DNA of 60,750 nt, taken from positions 63,494-124,243 of the forward strand of contig NZ_BMRP01000006.1 in assembly GCF_014648695.1 (NCBI RefSeq), given 5' to 3'. A program made the position numbers and the translations under genes. Shown here one piece after another: positions 1 through 8,639 of the stretch (position 1 is its first letter; every line of letters begins with the position of its first letter). The stretch is from Streptomyces albospinus. GTDB taxonomy: Bacteria; Actinomycetota; Actinomycetes; Streptomycetales; Streptomycetaceae. The notes under the pieces were generated by a model. It was not told the origin of the DNA, made no database searches, and was given only the letters and a program-made list of their open reading frames with translations.

Positions 1-967
1 CCCCCGCCCGGCCGTCGATGCCCCGGTGCACGCCGGCCGGCGGCACGGCGGGCGGCACCCCGTCCAGGCAGCCCGTACGGGCGGCGAGCAGCAGCACCCG
101 GCGCACCGCGTCGTCGACCTCCGACTCGGCGACCTCGCCGGCGCGGACGGCCGCCGCGAGCGGGGCGCCGAAGACCGTGCGGGGCCCCGGCATCGCCACG
201 TCCAGGCCGCCGCGCAGCGCGCGTACGGTGTGCCGGGCCGCCACCCAGTCGGAGACGTTGCAGCCGTCGAAGCCCCATTCGCCGCGCAGGACCTCGGTGA
301 CGAGCGGGCGGTGTTCGGTCATCGACAGACCATTGACCTGGTTGTAGGCGGTCATGATGCCCCAGGGGCGGGCGGTCTTGACGATGTGCTCGAAGGGGGC
401 GAGATAGAGCTCGCGCAGGGGGCGTGGGGCGATGCGGTTGTCGACCGTGAAGCGGTCGGTCTCGGCGTCGTTGCCGACGAAGTGCTTGACCGTCGCACCG
501 ACCCCGCCCTCCTGCACTCCCTGCACATATCCGGCGCCGATCACGCCGGTCAGCAGCGGGTCTTCCGAATAGCACTCGAAGTGCCGGCCGCCGAGCGGCG
601 AGCGGTGCAGGTTGACGGTCGGCGCCAGGAGGACGTGGACGCCCTTGCGGCGGGCCTCCTGGGCGAGCAGTCGGCCGGCGCGGCGGGCGAGTTCGGGGTC
701 CCAGGTGGCGGCCAGGGCCGTGGGGCTGGGCAGGGCGACCGACGGATCTTCGGCGCTCCACTCCCGCCCCCGCACGCCGATCGGGCCGTCCGACATCACC
801 AGCGACCGCAGTCCGATCGCAGGCACGGCGGGCAGGGTCCACATGTCCTGGCCGGAGAGCAGCCGGGCCTTGGTATCCAGGTCGAGTGCGGCGAGCGCCC
901 GCTCCACCGCGGCGGAGTAGTCGTGGGGCCGGGGGTGGCTGCGGTGGGCGTGGGGCTGATCGGTCAT
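1..967 (-). CDS. Beta-glucosidase, glycoside hydrolase family 3 (3' end cut by window edge)
   Basis: The first 322 codons of a GH3 exo-beta-glycosidase, probably cytoplasmic since no signal peptide is visible. The N-terminal TIM-barrel signatures are present: a LVMSDGPIGVRG block at residues 57-67, the KHFVGND loop at 161-167, and NVSDW at 237-241, whose Asp240 is the expected retaining nucleophile. The C-terminal alpha/beta domain and PA14 or Fn3 domains lie beyond position 1. ATG at 967 starts at the typical family N-terminus. It is divergent from the TetR-type gene at 1112 across 144 bp, which suggests that regulator controls it. Family assignment is firm; substrate is inference. Confidence 0.93.
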   Translation of the reverse strand, partial: MTDQPHAHRSHPRPHDYSAAVERALAALDLDTKARLLSGQDMWTLPAVPAIGLRSLVMSDGPIGVRGREWSAEDPSVALPSPTALAATWDPELARRAGRLLAQEARRKGVHVLLAPTVNLHRSPLGGRHFECYSEDPLLTGVIGAGYVQGVQEGGVGATVKHFVGNDAETDRFTVDNRIAPRPLRELYLAPFEHIVKTARPWGIMTAYNQVNGLSMTEHRPLVTEVLRGEWGFDGCNVSDWVAARHTVRALRGGLDVAMPGPRTVFGAPLAAAVRAGEVAESEVDDAVRRVLLLAARTGCLDGVPPAVPPAGVHRGIDGRAG

Positions 968-1111
968 CTGCGGCGCTCCCTTGACTGGACGTGCGGGCCC
1001 CCTGGCCGAATTCTGACCTCCGCACCGTGCACACAGTAGGGATCGATATCGTTCCGTTATCACATTCGGGTGTAGGGCACTGCGCGGAGGTGCGGGAGTT
1101 ACGCTCGGCCG
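968..1111. promoter_or_regulatory. Divergent promoter region between GH3 and TetR genes
   Basis: A 144-bp divergent spacer. It holds an 8-bp palindrome CGATATCG at 1044-1051, inside an AT-richer patch (about 1035-1070) that stands out from the surrounding GC. This is the likeliest operator or promoter position, but no second matching half-site was found. Confidence 0.35.
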
Positions 1112-1795
1112 GTGAGCGCACGAGATGAGGGCGCCGCCCCCGGACCCCGGAGGGGCGGCGGCGGACGGGAGTTCCAGGGCGCCGAGCGGCGAGCGGCGAT
1201 CCTGGAAGCCGCCATGGAGCTGATCGCCGACCGCGGCTACCGCCGCACCTCCCTCGCCGCCATCGCCGAGCGCGCCGGGCTGACCCAGCAGGGGCTGCTG
1301 CACCACTTTCCGACGAAGGAGCTGCTACTGATCGGTGTCCTGGAGGCGCGCGACCGCTGGGATGCAGCCGCCGCGGCATCCGGCACCTGGCGGACCGGCA
1401 CCCTCGCCCAGCTCGTCGACTACAACGCCACCCGCCCGGGCATCGTCCAGACGTACACCGTGCTGTCGGCCGACAGCGTCACCGAGGACCATCCGGCGCG
1501 CGAGTTCTTCGAGACCCGTTTCCGCGCCGTACGCGAGGCGCTGGCCAGGGCGCTGCGGGCCGAGTTCGGCGACACTCTGCCCTGTGGTCTGACCCCGGAG
1601 CAGGCGGCGCCCCTGCTGGTCGCGGTGATGGACGGGCTCCAGCTGCAATGGCTGCTGGACCCGGAGCACGTCGACATGCCGGCGGCGTTCCGGGATTTCC
1701 TGACGCTGCTCGGGAGCATGGAGAAGCGGGCCGACGAGCCCGCCGAAGGGGCGGGCGAGGGGCCCGAAGAGAAGCCCGGCGCGGGGCCCGACTAG
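1112..1795 (+). CDS. TetR/AcrR family transcriptional regulator
   Basis: A 227-aa one-component regulator. Residues about 26-70 form the TetR helix-turn-helix (ILEAAMELIADRGYRRTSL followed by IAERAGLTQQGLLHHFPTK), and the rest is an all-helical ligand-binding and dimer domain. The start is GTG at 1112; no strong ribosome site precedes it (GGGAG lies about 13 nt upstream), so the true start could be slightly internal. The last 25 residues are a low-complexity E/P/G tail. It is divergent from the GH3 gene and is probably its repressor. A 13-nt tandem repeat begins right after its TAG stop. Confidence 0.92.
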   Translation: MSARDEGAAPGPRRGGGGREFQGAERRAAILEAAMELIADRGYRRTSLAAIAERAGLTQQGLLHHFPTKELLLIGVLEARDRWDAAAAASGTWRTGTLAQLVDYNATRPGIVQTYTVLSADSVTEDHPAREFFETRFRAVREALARALRAEFGDTLPCGLTPEQAAPLLVAVMDGLQLQWLLDPEHVDMPAAFRDFLTLLGSMEKRADEPAEGAGEGPEEKPGAGPD

Positions 1796-1797
1796 GA

Positions 1798-1833
1798 CCG
1801 GGCAGGGGATCCGGGCAGGGGATCCGGGCAGGG
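1798..1833. repeat. 13-bp tandem repeat after TetR stop
   Basis: Unit CCGGGCAGGGGAT repeats almost three times (1798-1810, 1811-1823, partial 1824-1833), starting three bases after the TetR stop codon. It is one of many gene-end short tandem repeats in this window. Confidence 0.85.
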
Positions 1834-2076
1834 CCCAACGAGGGGTAGGGAGCCAGTCGCACCCTCGCGCGTACTCGCGTACTGCCGTGTCCGGGGCGGG
1901 AGTTCAGGGGCGGTGGCGTCGCGTCGGGCGGGGTGCTGGCTCAGCCGGGCAGGGGTGGCGGAGCCTTGCGCGCCGGCGTGTGCGGCAGGGGCCCGGAGCG
2001 CGGGTGCCGGAGCGCGGGGGTCGGGAGTTATCCACAGGCCCGGACGCGTCGCGGGCGGGCCGGGCATCATGGGCAC

Positions 2077-3576
2077 ATGATCATTGCTGCCGCACAGTTC
2101 CCTTCCGTACCAGGCGATATCGCCGCCAACGCCGCTCGGATGGCCGCTCTCATCGCCGAGGCCGGCGAGCGCGGAGCGGGACTCGTGGTCTTCTCCGAAC
2201 TGGCGCTGACGCACTACGACCTGCATCTGATAGCCGCTGATCCTGCGGGGCTGGCAGTGCGGCCCGACGATGCCCGGCTGGCGCCCGTACGGGAGGCGTG
2301 CCGGACGGCCGGTGTCGCGGCGGTGGTGAACGCCGCGGGGCGCGGCGCCGACGTCGGGGCCGCGCCGACCATCGCGACGTTCGTGTACGGGCCGGACGGC
2401 GCGCTGCTCACCCGCTACGACAAGCGGCATCTGGCGGACACCGAGAGCACGGTGTTCGCACCGGGGACCGCGCACGGCCGGTTCACACTGGGCGGTATCC
2501 GGTTCGCGCTCGCCACCTGCTTCGACAGCAGCTTCCCCGAGGTGCCGCAGCGGGCCGTGGCGGACGGCTGCCGGGTCTATCTCTCCAGCGCCTTCCACGA
2601 CGGTGCGGAGCGCGTGGCGCGGTATGCGGAACTGGCCCGGGAGCACGGGCTGTATGTGCTGCTCGTCAATGGGATCGAGGTCGGTAGCCCCGGCCCGGCC
2701 TGCGGGCTCAGCGGCGGCTGGCTGCCTTCCGGTGAGCGGGTGGCGACGGCGTCCGCGTGGCCGGGGGCCGGCGACGGTGACAGCGATGACGGCGGCGAGC
2801 TGGTGCTCAGCGATGTCCGGGAGGCGATCACGCTGATGGCCGACCCGGCAGTGGCCGCGGTGCCGGTCCGGGAGTGCGGTGAGCCGCTGGTGGACCTCCG
2901 GGCCGCCGCGCCCGCGCTCCTGGCGGACGGGTTCAAGGGCGAGGGGGACGGCGGGACGGGCGCCTTCGGGTATCTGCGGGAAGGGGTGGTGCGGCGGCTG
3001 CTGGCGGCACAGCGGGCGCTGCCGGACGGGCTGCGGCTCCAGGTCGTCGAGGGGTACCGCCCGCCGGCCCTCCAGCGCCGCTACTTCGAGCGGTACGGGG
3101 GCGAACTGCGCGCCGCGCACCCCGACTGGGACGTGATGCGGGTCCGTCAGGCCGCCAGCCGCTTCGTTTCGCCACCCGAGATCGCACCGCACAGCGCAGG
3201 CGGTGCGGTGGACCTCACCCTGGTCACGACCGACGGCGAATATGTCGACATGGGGACTCCGGTCGACGCGTCCCCGGAGGAGAGCGGCGGCGCCTGCTAT
3301 ACGTCCGCCCCGGACCTGGCGCCTGCCGCCCGCGCCAACCGCCGGGCGCTGGCCGCGGCGCTGCGCGGGGCGGGCCTGGTCAACTACCCGACCGAGTGGT
3401 GGCACTGGTCCTACGGCGACCGCTACTGGGCGCTGGCGACCGGCGCGGAGCATGCGCTGTACGGGCCGGCGGAGCCAGGTGAAGAGCCGGCCGGGGAGTC
3501 CGGCGCGGCACCGGAGGCACGCGGCACGGAGGCCGGAGCGGAGCCCGCCCTCCTGAGGGAAGGGGCCGAGCGGTGA
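2077..3576 (+). CDS. Fusion of nitrilase-type amidohydrolase with VanX-like D-Ala-D-Ala dipeptidase (M15D)
   Basis: A 499-aa two-domain protein. Residues 1-270 are a carbon-nitrogen hydrolase with the full Glu-Lys-Cys triad: FSEL (Glu41), YDKRH (Lys116) and ATCFDSSFPE (Cys148). Residues about 295-460 are a VanX-type zinc dipeptidase: EGYRPP (substrate-clamp Arg328), HSAGGAVD (zinc ligands His372 and Asp379), and EWWHWSYG (catalytic Glu440, zinc ligand His443). Both active sites look intact. ATG 2077 is chosen because it starts exactly at the nitrilase N-terminus; the open frame extends upstream without homology. No vanH, vanA or vanRS genes lie nearby, so a housekeeping or peptidoglycan-recycling role is as likely as glycopeptide resistance. 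The C-terminal 35 residues are low complexity. Confidence 0.9.
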   Translation: MIIAAAQFPSVPGDIAANAARMAALIAEAGERGAGLVVFSELALTHYDLHLIAADPAGLAVRPDDARLAPVREACRTAGVAAVVNAAGRGADVGAAPTIATFVYGPDGALLTRYDKRHLADTESTVFAPGTAHGRFTLGGIRFALATCFDSSFPEVPQRAVADGCRVYLSSAFHDGAERVARYAELAREHGLYVLLVNGIEVGSPGPACGLSGGWLPSGERVATASAWPGAGDGDSDDGGELVLSDVREAITLMADPAVAAVPVRECGEPLVDLRAAAPALLADGFKGEGDGGTGAFGYLREGVVRRLLAAQRALPDGLRLQVVEGYRPPALQRRYFERYGGELRAAHPDWDVMRVRQAASRFVSPPEIAPHSAGGAVDLTLVTTDGEYVDMGTPVDASPEESGGACYTSAPDLAPAARANRRALAAALRGAGLVNYPTEWWHWSYGDRYWALATGAEHALYGPAEPGEEPAGESGAAPEARGTEAGAEPALLREGAER

Positions 3577-3683
3577 GGTACGGGCGGGGTGCGGTGAGTG
3601 GGCGGGTAACCGTCGTATCGCGCCGCCCCGTTGGGACCGTCGGCGCCCTTGCCCCCGTCAGTCCCCTCCGCCCCTCCGCCAGA

Positions 3684-3830
3684 TCATTTCCCGTCAGATC
3701 ATTTCCCGCCGGATCAGCTCCCGCCGGATCAGCTCCTTCCGGGTCGAGTCCATCCGGATCGAGTCCATCCGGGTCGAGTCCGTCCAGATCGCTTCCCTCC
3801 GGATCGCCTCCCTCCGCGCCGGTGCCCGTC
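3684..3830. repeat. 15-bp degenerate tandem repeat downstream of rbsK
   Basis: About nine copies of a 15-nt unit of the type CCGGATCGAGTCCAT fill most of the gap between the convergent nitrilase-VanX and rbsK genes. The array starts just past the rbsK stop codon (3834-3836). No gene is called in 3577-3833. Confidence 0.8.
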
Positions 3831-3833
3831 CGA

Positions 3834-4742
3834 TCAGTTCTCGGGCAGCTGCGCCAGGTCGTCCGCCGTGGGGTACGACGGCTGTGCGCCCGGCTTGGTG
3901 ACGGCCGCGGCCCCGACGCGTACCGCGAAGCGGGCCGCTTCGGGCAGCGTGGCGCCGGCGGCCAGGCGGGTGGCGAGCGCGCCGGTGAAGGCGTCGCCGG
4001 CGCCGGTGGTGTCCACGGCCTTGACGCGTACGCCCGGGATCGCCGCTGTCCCGGACGCATCCAGGACCAGGGCGCCGTCCCCGCCGAGGGTGACCACGAC
4101 CGACCGGGCGCCCTGCTCGCGCAGCGCGGACGCCCAGTCCGCTGCCGTGCCGCCGGTGCGGCCGGACAGCTGCCGCGCCTCGTGCTCGTTGACCACCAAC
4201 GGGTCGGCCACGGCGAGGAGTTCGCGGTCGAGGGTGTCGGGGGCCGGCGAGGGGTTGAGGACGACCCGGGTGCCGGCGGCCTCGGCGGTCGCGGCGGCGG
4301 CCCGCACGGTCTCCATCGGCACCTCCAGTTGGAGGGAGACCACCGACGAGGCCGCGATGACGTCCTTGGCCGCGGTGACATCGTGCGGGGTGAGGGCGGC
4401 ATTGGCGCCCGGCGAGACGACGATGCTGTTGTCGCCGTCCGGATCGACGATGATCATCGCGGTGCCGGTGCGGGCGCCCTCGTCCACGATCACCGGTGTG
4501 ACGTCGGTGCCCGCCATGCGCTGGGCGGCGAGCAGCAGTTCACCGTACGCGTCACCGCCGACCCGCGCGAGCAGCGCGGTGCGCCCGCCGATCCGGGCCG
4601 CGGCGGCTGCCTGGTTGGCGCCCTTGCCGCCGGCCGTCTCGACCAGGTCCGTGCCGAGCACGGTCTCACCCGCCCCGGGCCGCCGGGCCACCCGTACCGT
4701 CAGATCCGCGTTGGCCGAGCCGACCACCAGGACGTCGTACAT
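3834..4742 (-). CDS. rbsK: Ribokinase
   Basis: A 302-aa PfkB-family sugar kinase that phosphorylates D-ribose to ribose-5-phosphate in the cytoplasm. It has the N-terminal GGKGANQA signature at 38-45 and the C-terminal DTTGAGDAF signature at 244-252, with Asp250 as catalytic base. ATG 4742 is chosen because it gives the family N-terminus MYDVLVVGSANADL and has GGGAG about 12 nt upstream; an upstream in-frame ATG at 4799 would add 19 charged residues. It is the last gene of the rbsA-C-B-K operon, 122 bp after rbsB. Confidence 0.93.
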   Translation of the reverse strand: MYDVLVVGSANADLTVRVARRPGAGETVLGTDLVETAGGKGANQAAAAARIGGRTALLARVGGDAYGELLLAAQRMAGTDVTPVIVDEGARTGTAMIIVDPDGDNSIVVSPGANAALTPHDVTAAKDVIAASSVVSLQLEVPMETVRAAAATAEAAGTRVVLNPSPAPDTLDRELLAVADPLVVNEHEARQLSGRTGGTAADWASALREQGARSVVVTLGGDGALVLDASGTAAIPGVRVKAVDTTGAGDAFTGALATRLAAGATLPEAARFAVRVGAAAVTKPGAQPSYPTADDLAQLPEN

Positions 4743-4864
4743 GCGCCGTTCTTCTCCCTTGTCCGAGCGCCTGTCCGCGCGTTGCTCCCGCGTGTCCATA
4801 CGCCGCTTTCCTGTTTCTTCCTGCCTGTTTCCGCCCGGCGGCCGGCCGCTGCCGGGCCGCGCCC

Positions 4865-5782
4865 TCAGCTGCCGAACCGCGCGGCGTTCGCCGCCGTCAC
4901 CAGGGCCACCGGCACCTTCACCGTCCGCGGCAACCGCTCGCCGCGGGACGCCTTGAGCGCCCAGTCCACCGCCTGCTTGCCGAGGAGTTCCGGCTGCTGG
5001 GCGACGGTGGCGGTCAGGGTCCCGTCGCGGACCGCCCGGACGCCGTCCGGGGTGCCGTCGAAGGCCACCACCTTCACGTCCTTGCCGGAGCGGGCCCCCA
5101 GCGCCTTGGAGGCGCCGAGCGCCATCTCGTCGTTGGCGGCGAACACCCCGTCGATGTCGTGGTGCGCCTGGAGCATATTGGACATCACGTCCATGCCCTT
5201 GGTGCGGTCGAAGTCGGCGGGCTGCCGGGCGACGACCTGGATACCGGGGTACTGCTTGATGCCCTCCTCGAAGCCCTGGCCGCGTTCGCGCGCGGCCGAA
5301 GTGCCGGGCTGGCCTTCGAGGAAGGCCACCTTGCCCTTGCCGCCGAGCGATGCGGCCAGCGTCTTCGCGGCGAGCCGGCCGCCAGCGACGTTGTCCGACG
5401 CGATGGTCGAGCCGACCGTGCCGCCGTTGACACCGCGGTCGATGGAGATGACCGGCACCTTCGCCCGGTTGGCGACACCGACGGCCGGGACGGCGGCGTC
5501 GGAGTCCACCGGGTTGATGATGGCCGCCTTCACCTGCTGGCTGGTGAACGTCTCCATCTGGTTGACCTGCTGCATGGGGTCGTTCTGCGCGTCGGTGATG
5601 TTGATGTGCAGCCCGCGGGCGTCCGCCTCGGCCTGCGCGCCCTCCTTGATACCGACGAAGAACGGGTTGTTCATCGTGGACAGGGCCAGCCCCAGGTCGG
5701 TGTTGCCGCCGCGGTCGCAGCCGGAGAGGGCGAGGGCGCCCACCAGAAGTGCCGCGCCGATGAGTGCCGTACGCCGCCTCAT
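4865..5782 (-). CDS. rbsB: Ribose ABC transporter substrate-binding lipoprotein
   Basis: A 305-aa periplasmic-binding protein of the type-1 (ribose/galactose) fold. The N-terminus is a lipoprotein signal with lipobox LSGC, acylated Cys at 22, so it would be anchored outside the membrane. Family blocks follow: STMNNPFFVGIKEGAQAEA near the N-terminus, ISIDRGVNGG mid-protein and FAANDEMALGASKAL near the C-terminus. The ATG at 5782 overlaps the rbsC stop as ATGA, so translation is coupled to the permease. The long open frame running upstream to 6712 is out of frame with rbsC and not coding. Confidence 0.94.
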   Translation of the reverse strand: MRRRTALIGAALLVGALALSGCDRGGNTDLGLALSTMNNPFFVGIKEGAQAEADARGLHINITDAQNDPMQQVNQMETFTSQQVKAAIINPVDSDAAVPAVGVANRAKVPVISIDRGVNGGTVGSTIASDNVAGGRLAAKTLAASLGGKGKVAFLEGQPGTSAARERGQGFEEGIKQYPGIQVVARQPADFDRTKGMDVMSNMLQAHHDIDGVFAANDEMALGASKALGARSGKDVKVVAFDGTPDGVRAVRDGTLTATVAQQPELLGKQAVDWALKASRGERLPRTVKVPVALVTAANAARFGS

Positions 5783-6786
5783 CGCGCGCTCCGGCGCCGC
5801 AGGGTGTCCAGGAGGACGGCGAGCGCGATCACCAGACCGGTGGCGACCTGCTGCCAGAAGGCGGAGACACTCAGCAGGTTGAGGCCGTTGCGCAGCACGG
5901 CGAGGATCAGCGCGCCGATCAGGGTGCCGGACGCCTTGCCGGAGCCGCCGGAGAGGCTGGCGCCGCCGATGACGACGGCGGCGATGGCGTCCAGCTCGTA
6001 ACCGCTCGCGGCCTGCGGCTGGGAGGAGGTGAGCCGGGCGGCCAGCACGATGCCGGCGACCGCGGCGAACAGCCCGGACAGCGCGTAGATGACGAGCTTG
6101 CGGCGCTTGACGTTGATGCCGGAGAGCCGGGCCGCTTCCTCGTTGCCGCCGATCGCGAACATCGCGCGGCCGGAGTACGTACGGGCCAGGATCAGCGCGG
6201 CGATCAGCCCCATGGCGATCATCACGAGGACGGGTACCGGCAGCCAGCCGCCCAGGGTGTCGCCGAGCGCGTTGACCGCACCGGGGAAGGGAATCGGCGA
6301 ACCGCCGGAGATGACCAGGGCCAGGCCGCGGCCGACGGACAGCATCGCCAGGGTGGCGATGAAGGCGGGCAGCCTGCCGTACGCGACCAGGGCGCCGGAG
6401 ACCAGTCCGGCCGCCACGCCGACCGCGAGACCGAGCAGTACCGCGATCCAGACCGGCAGGCCCTCGCCGGTGGCGGCCCAGGCGACCACGGCGGCGGAGA
6501 GCGCGGCGACCGAGCCGACCGACAGGTCGATACCGGCCGAGACGATCACGAAGGTGACGCCGAAGGCCAGGATCGCGGTGACGGACGCCTGGACACCGAC
6601 GTTGAGGAGGTTCTGGCCGTTGAGGAAGTCCCGGGACAGCACCGCCATCACGACCACCAGGGCGACGAGGCCGCCGAGCGGACCGTTCCTTAGGACGGCC
6701 CGGGAGAACCACGGCCCGAATCCGTCCGGGGCCACTGCCCCGCCCGCCGCCTCCGGGGCGGCTGCTGTCTTCACCTCAGCGGACAT
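5779..6786 (-). CDS. rbsC: Ribose ABC transporter permease
   Basis: A 335-aa membrane protein with about nine or ten hydrophobic helices and the BPD_transp_2 (RbsC/AraH) signature, including GIDLSVGSVAALSA and the loop AAVVIGGASLSGGSG that contacts the ATPase. It has a 25-residue cytoplasmic N-terminus. Its start overlaps the end of rbsA by 11 bp and its stop overlaps rbsB by 4 bp, so the three transporter genes are translated as a unit. Confidence 0.94.
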   Translation of the reverse strand: MSAEVKTAAAPEAAGGAVAPDGFGPWFSRAVLRNGPLGGLVALVVVMAVLSRDFLNGQNLLNVGVQASVTAILAFGVTFVIVSAGIDLSVGSVAALSAAVVAWAATGEGLPVWIAVLLGLAVGVAAGLVSGALVAYGRLPAFIATLAMLSVGRGLALVISGGSPIPFPGAVNALGDTLGGWLPVPVLVMIAMGLIAALILARTYSGRAMFAIGGNEEAARLSGINVKRRKLVIYALSGLFAAVAGIVLAARLTSSQPQAASGYELDAIAAVVIGGASLSGGSGKASGTLIGALILAVLRNGLNLLSVSAFWQQVATGLVIALAVLLDTLRRRSAR

Positions 6787-8419
6787 CGGAGCCCTCCATC
6801 GCGCTCTCGTTCGTGTTCCTGCCGTCAGGGGTGCCGTGCGGGGACCGGAGCGCGAGCTCCATCACGGCGTCCTGGGTGGCTTCCTCGGCAGACAGCTCGC
6901 CGGTCAGCCGGCCCTGTGCCATCACCAGCACCCGGTCGCTCATCCCGAGCACCTCGGGAAGATCGCTGGAGATCATCAGCACCGCGCAGCCGGCCGCCGT
7001 CAGCTCGTTGACGATCTGGTAGATCTCGACCTTGGCACCGACGTCGATGCCGCGCGTCGGCTCGTCCAGGATCAGCAGCCTGGTCTCGGTCAGCAGCCAC
7101 TTCCCGATGACGATCTTCTGCTGGTTGCCGCCGGAGAGGGTGCGGGCGTGCTGTCCCAGCCCGCTCATCCGGACCCTCAACCGCCCGGCGACCGCCGCCG
7201 CTTCGCGCCGCTGGCCACGCCGGTCGACCAGCCCGCCGCGGGTGTCCCGATCGAGCCGGGCCAGCGTCAGGTTGTCCTGAAGTGAGGCGTCCAGCACCAG
7301 CCCCTGGCCCTTGCGGTCCTCGGGCACCAGCCCCAGCCCGGCCCGCATCGCCGCGCGGACGTCGCCGCGTACCAGCTCCGCGCCCGCGACCTCGACGGTT
7401 CCGGCGTCATAGCGGTCCACACCGAATATCGCCCGGGCGACCTCGGTACGGCCCGCGCCGACCAGTCCGGCGAGACCGACGACCTCGCCGGCCCGGACGT
7501 CGAATCCGACGTCCTCGAAGACCGGCCGTGCCGGTGCGCCGTGCGCGCCCTTGGCGCCGTACCGGGTCAGGCCCCGTACCCGCAGCAGCGGCGTACCCGG
7601 CTCCTCCGGGTCGGGGCGGCGGCGCGGGTACTGCTCGGCGATGTCCCGGCCGACCATCAGCCGGATCAGCTCGTCCTCGTCGGTACCGGCGGGCACCTCG
7701 TCGACCGAGCGGCCGTCGCGCAGCACGGTGACCCGGTCGCCGAGCGCGCCGATCTCGTCGAGGTGGTGGGTGATGAAGATGATGCCGACGCCCGATGCGC
7801 GCAGTTCGCGGACGATGCCGAAGAGCGTGTCGACCTCTTCGGAGGTGAGGACCGCGGTCGGCTCGTCCATGATCAGCACCCGGGCGTTCAGGCTGAGCGC
7901 CTTGGCGATCTCCACCATCTGGAGCCGGGCGATACCGAGTTCGGCGACCGGGGTGTTCGGGGAGACGTCCAGCCTTACCCGGCGCAGGAGTTCGGCGGCG
8001 CGGGCGCGCATGGTCTTCCTGTCGACGAGGCCGAGCGCGGTGCGCGGCTGGCGGCCCAGGAAGATGTTCTCGGCGACGGTCAGCCCGGGGACGAGGTTGA
8101 ACTCCTGGTAGATGGTGGCGATGCCGAGCCGTTCGGCGTCCTGCGCGGAGCGGATGTGCACCTCGTGGAGCCCGTCGTGCGAACCGTCCGGACCGCCGTC
8201 GGCGAGGATCCGGCCGCTGTCGGGCCGGTGGGCGCCGGAGAGCATCTTGATCAGGGTGCTCTTGCCCGCGCCGTTCTCACCGAGCAGGACGTGCACCTCG
8301 CCGGTGGTCAGGCTCAGGTCCACACCGCCCAGCGCGCGCACGCCGGGGAATGACTTCGTCACCCCCTCCACGCGCAGCAGTTCGCGGCGGCCCGGTACGT
8401 CGTCGTTGACGCCGGTCAT
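6776..8419 (-). CDS. rbsA: Ribose ABC transporter ATP-binding protein (two NBDs)
   Basis: A 547-aa tandem ATPase of the carbohydrate-uptake CUT2 type. NBD1 has Walker A GENGAGKST at 47-55 and Walker B LIMDEPTAVL; NBD2 has the usual degenerate Walker A (GLVGAGRTE), signature LSGGNQQK and Walker B LILDEPTRGID. ATG 8419 follows a GAGAGGGG ribosome site at 8 nt. The open frame reaching upstream to 8869 is a Pro/Ala-rich extension with no homology and is excluded. A 220-bp gap separates it from the LacI gene upstream, but no promoter is obvious there. Confidence 0.94.
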   Translation of the reverse strand: MTGVNDDVPGRRELLRVEGVTKSFPGVRALGGVDLSLTTGEVHVLLGENGAGKSTLIKMLSGAHRPDSGRILADGGPDGSHDGLHEVHIRSAQDAERLGIATIYQEFNLVPGLTVAENIFLGRQPRTALGLVDRKTMRARAAELLRRVRLDVSPNTPVAELGIARLQMVEIAKALSLNARVLIMDEPTAVLTSEEVDTLFGIVRELRASGVGIIFITHHLDEIGALGDRVTVLRDGRSVDEVPAGTDEDELIRLMVGRDIAEQYPRRRPDPEEPGTPLLRVRGLTRYGAKGAHGAPARPVFEDVGFDVRAGEVVGLAGLVGAGRTEVARAIFGVDRYDAGTVEVAGAELVRGDVRAAMRAGLGLVPEDRKGQGLVLDASLQDNLTLARLDRDTRGGLVDRRGQRREAAAVAGRLRVRMSGLGQHARTLSGGNQQKIVIGKWLLTETRLLILDEPTRGIDVGAKVEIYQIVNELTAAGCAVLMISSDLPEVLGMSDRVLVMAQGRLTGELSAEEATQDAVMELALRSPHGTPDGRNTNESAMEGSDVR

Positions 8420-8639
8420 GCGCTGCCCCTCTCTTCTCGGGGTGGGTGGTCGGGTTCTTCGGATGGGCGGTGGGGGGCGGTCGGGGTGTCCGGCCAGGCC
8501 GGGCGGTCGGTGGGGATCCCGGGGCTGGGGTGAGCCGGGTCGGTGGGCGGGGTGGACCCGGTCGGTGGGCGGGGTGGACCCGTCAGTGGCTCGGCCGCGC
8601 GGGGCCGGGGCGGTCGGTGGGCGGGAGCGCGGGCAGGGG
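8420..8639. repeat. G-rich lacI-rbsA spacer with 22-bp tandem repeat
   Basis: The spacer between the LacI stop and rbsA start holds two exact copies of a 22-nt unit based on GGTCGGTGGGCGGGGTGGACCC at about 8538-8582, plus diverged copies. It is strongly strand-asymmetric: G-rich on the plus strand, so the minus-strand transcript is C-rich. Confidence 0.7.

Noticed and set aside
1792..3453. Long minus-strand open frame over the nitrilase-VanX gene
   Set aside because: Arg/Pro/Gly-rich shadow in a GC-rich genome; the plus frame has full catalytic motifs.
2077..3576. Vancomycin resistance locus
   Set aside because: Only a VanX-like domain; no vanH, vanA or VanRS genes in the flanking 10 kb.
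3573..5882. 769-aa plus-strand open frame over rbsK and rbsB
   Set aside because: Antisense shadow; no domain motifs, and the minus frames carry complete ribokinase and binding-protein signatures.
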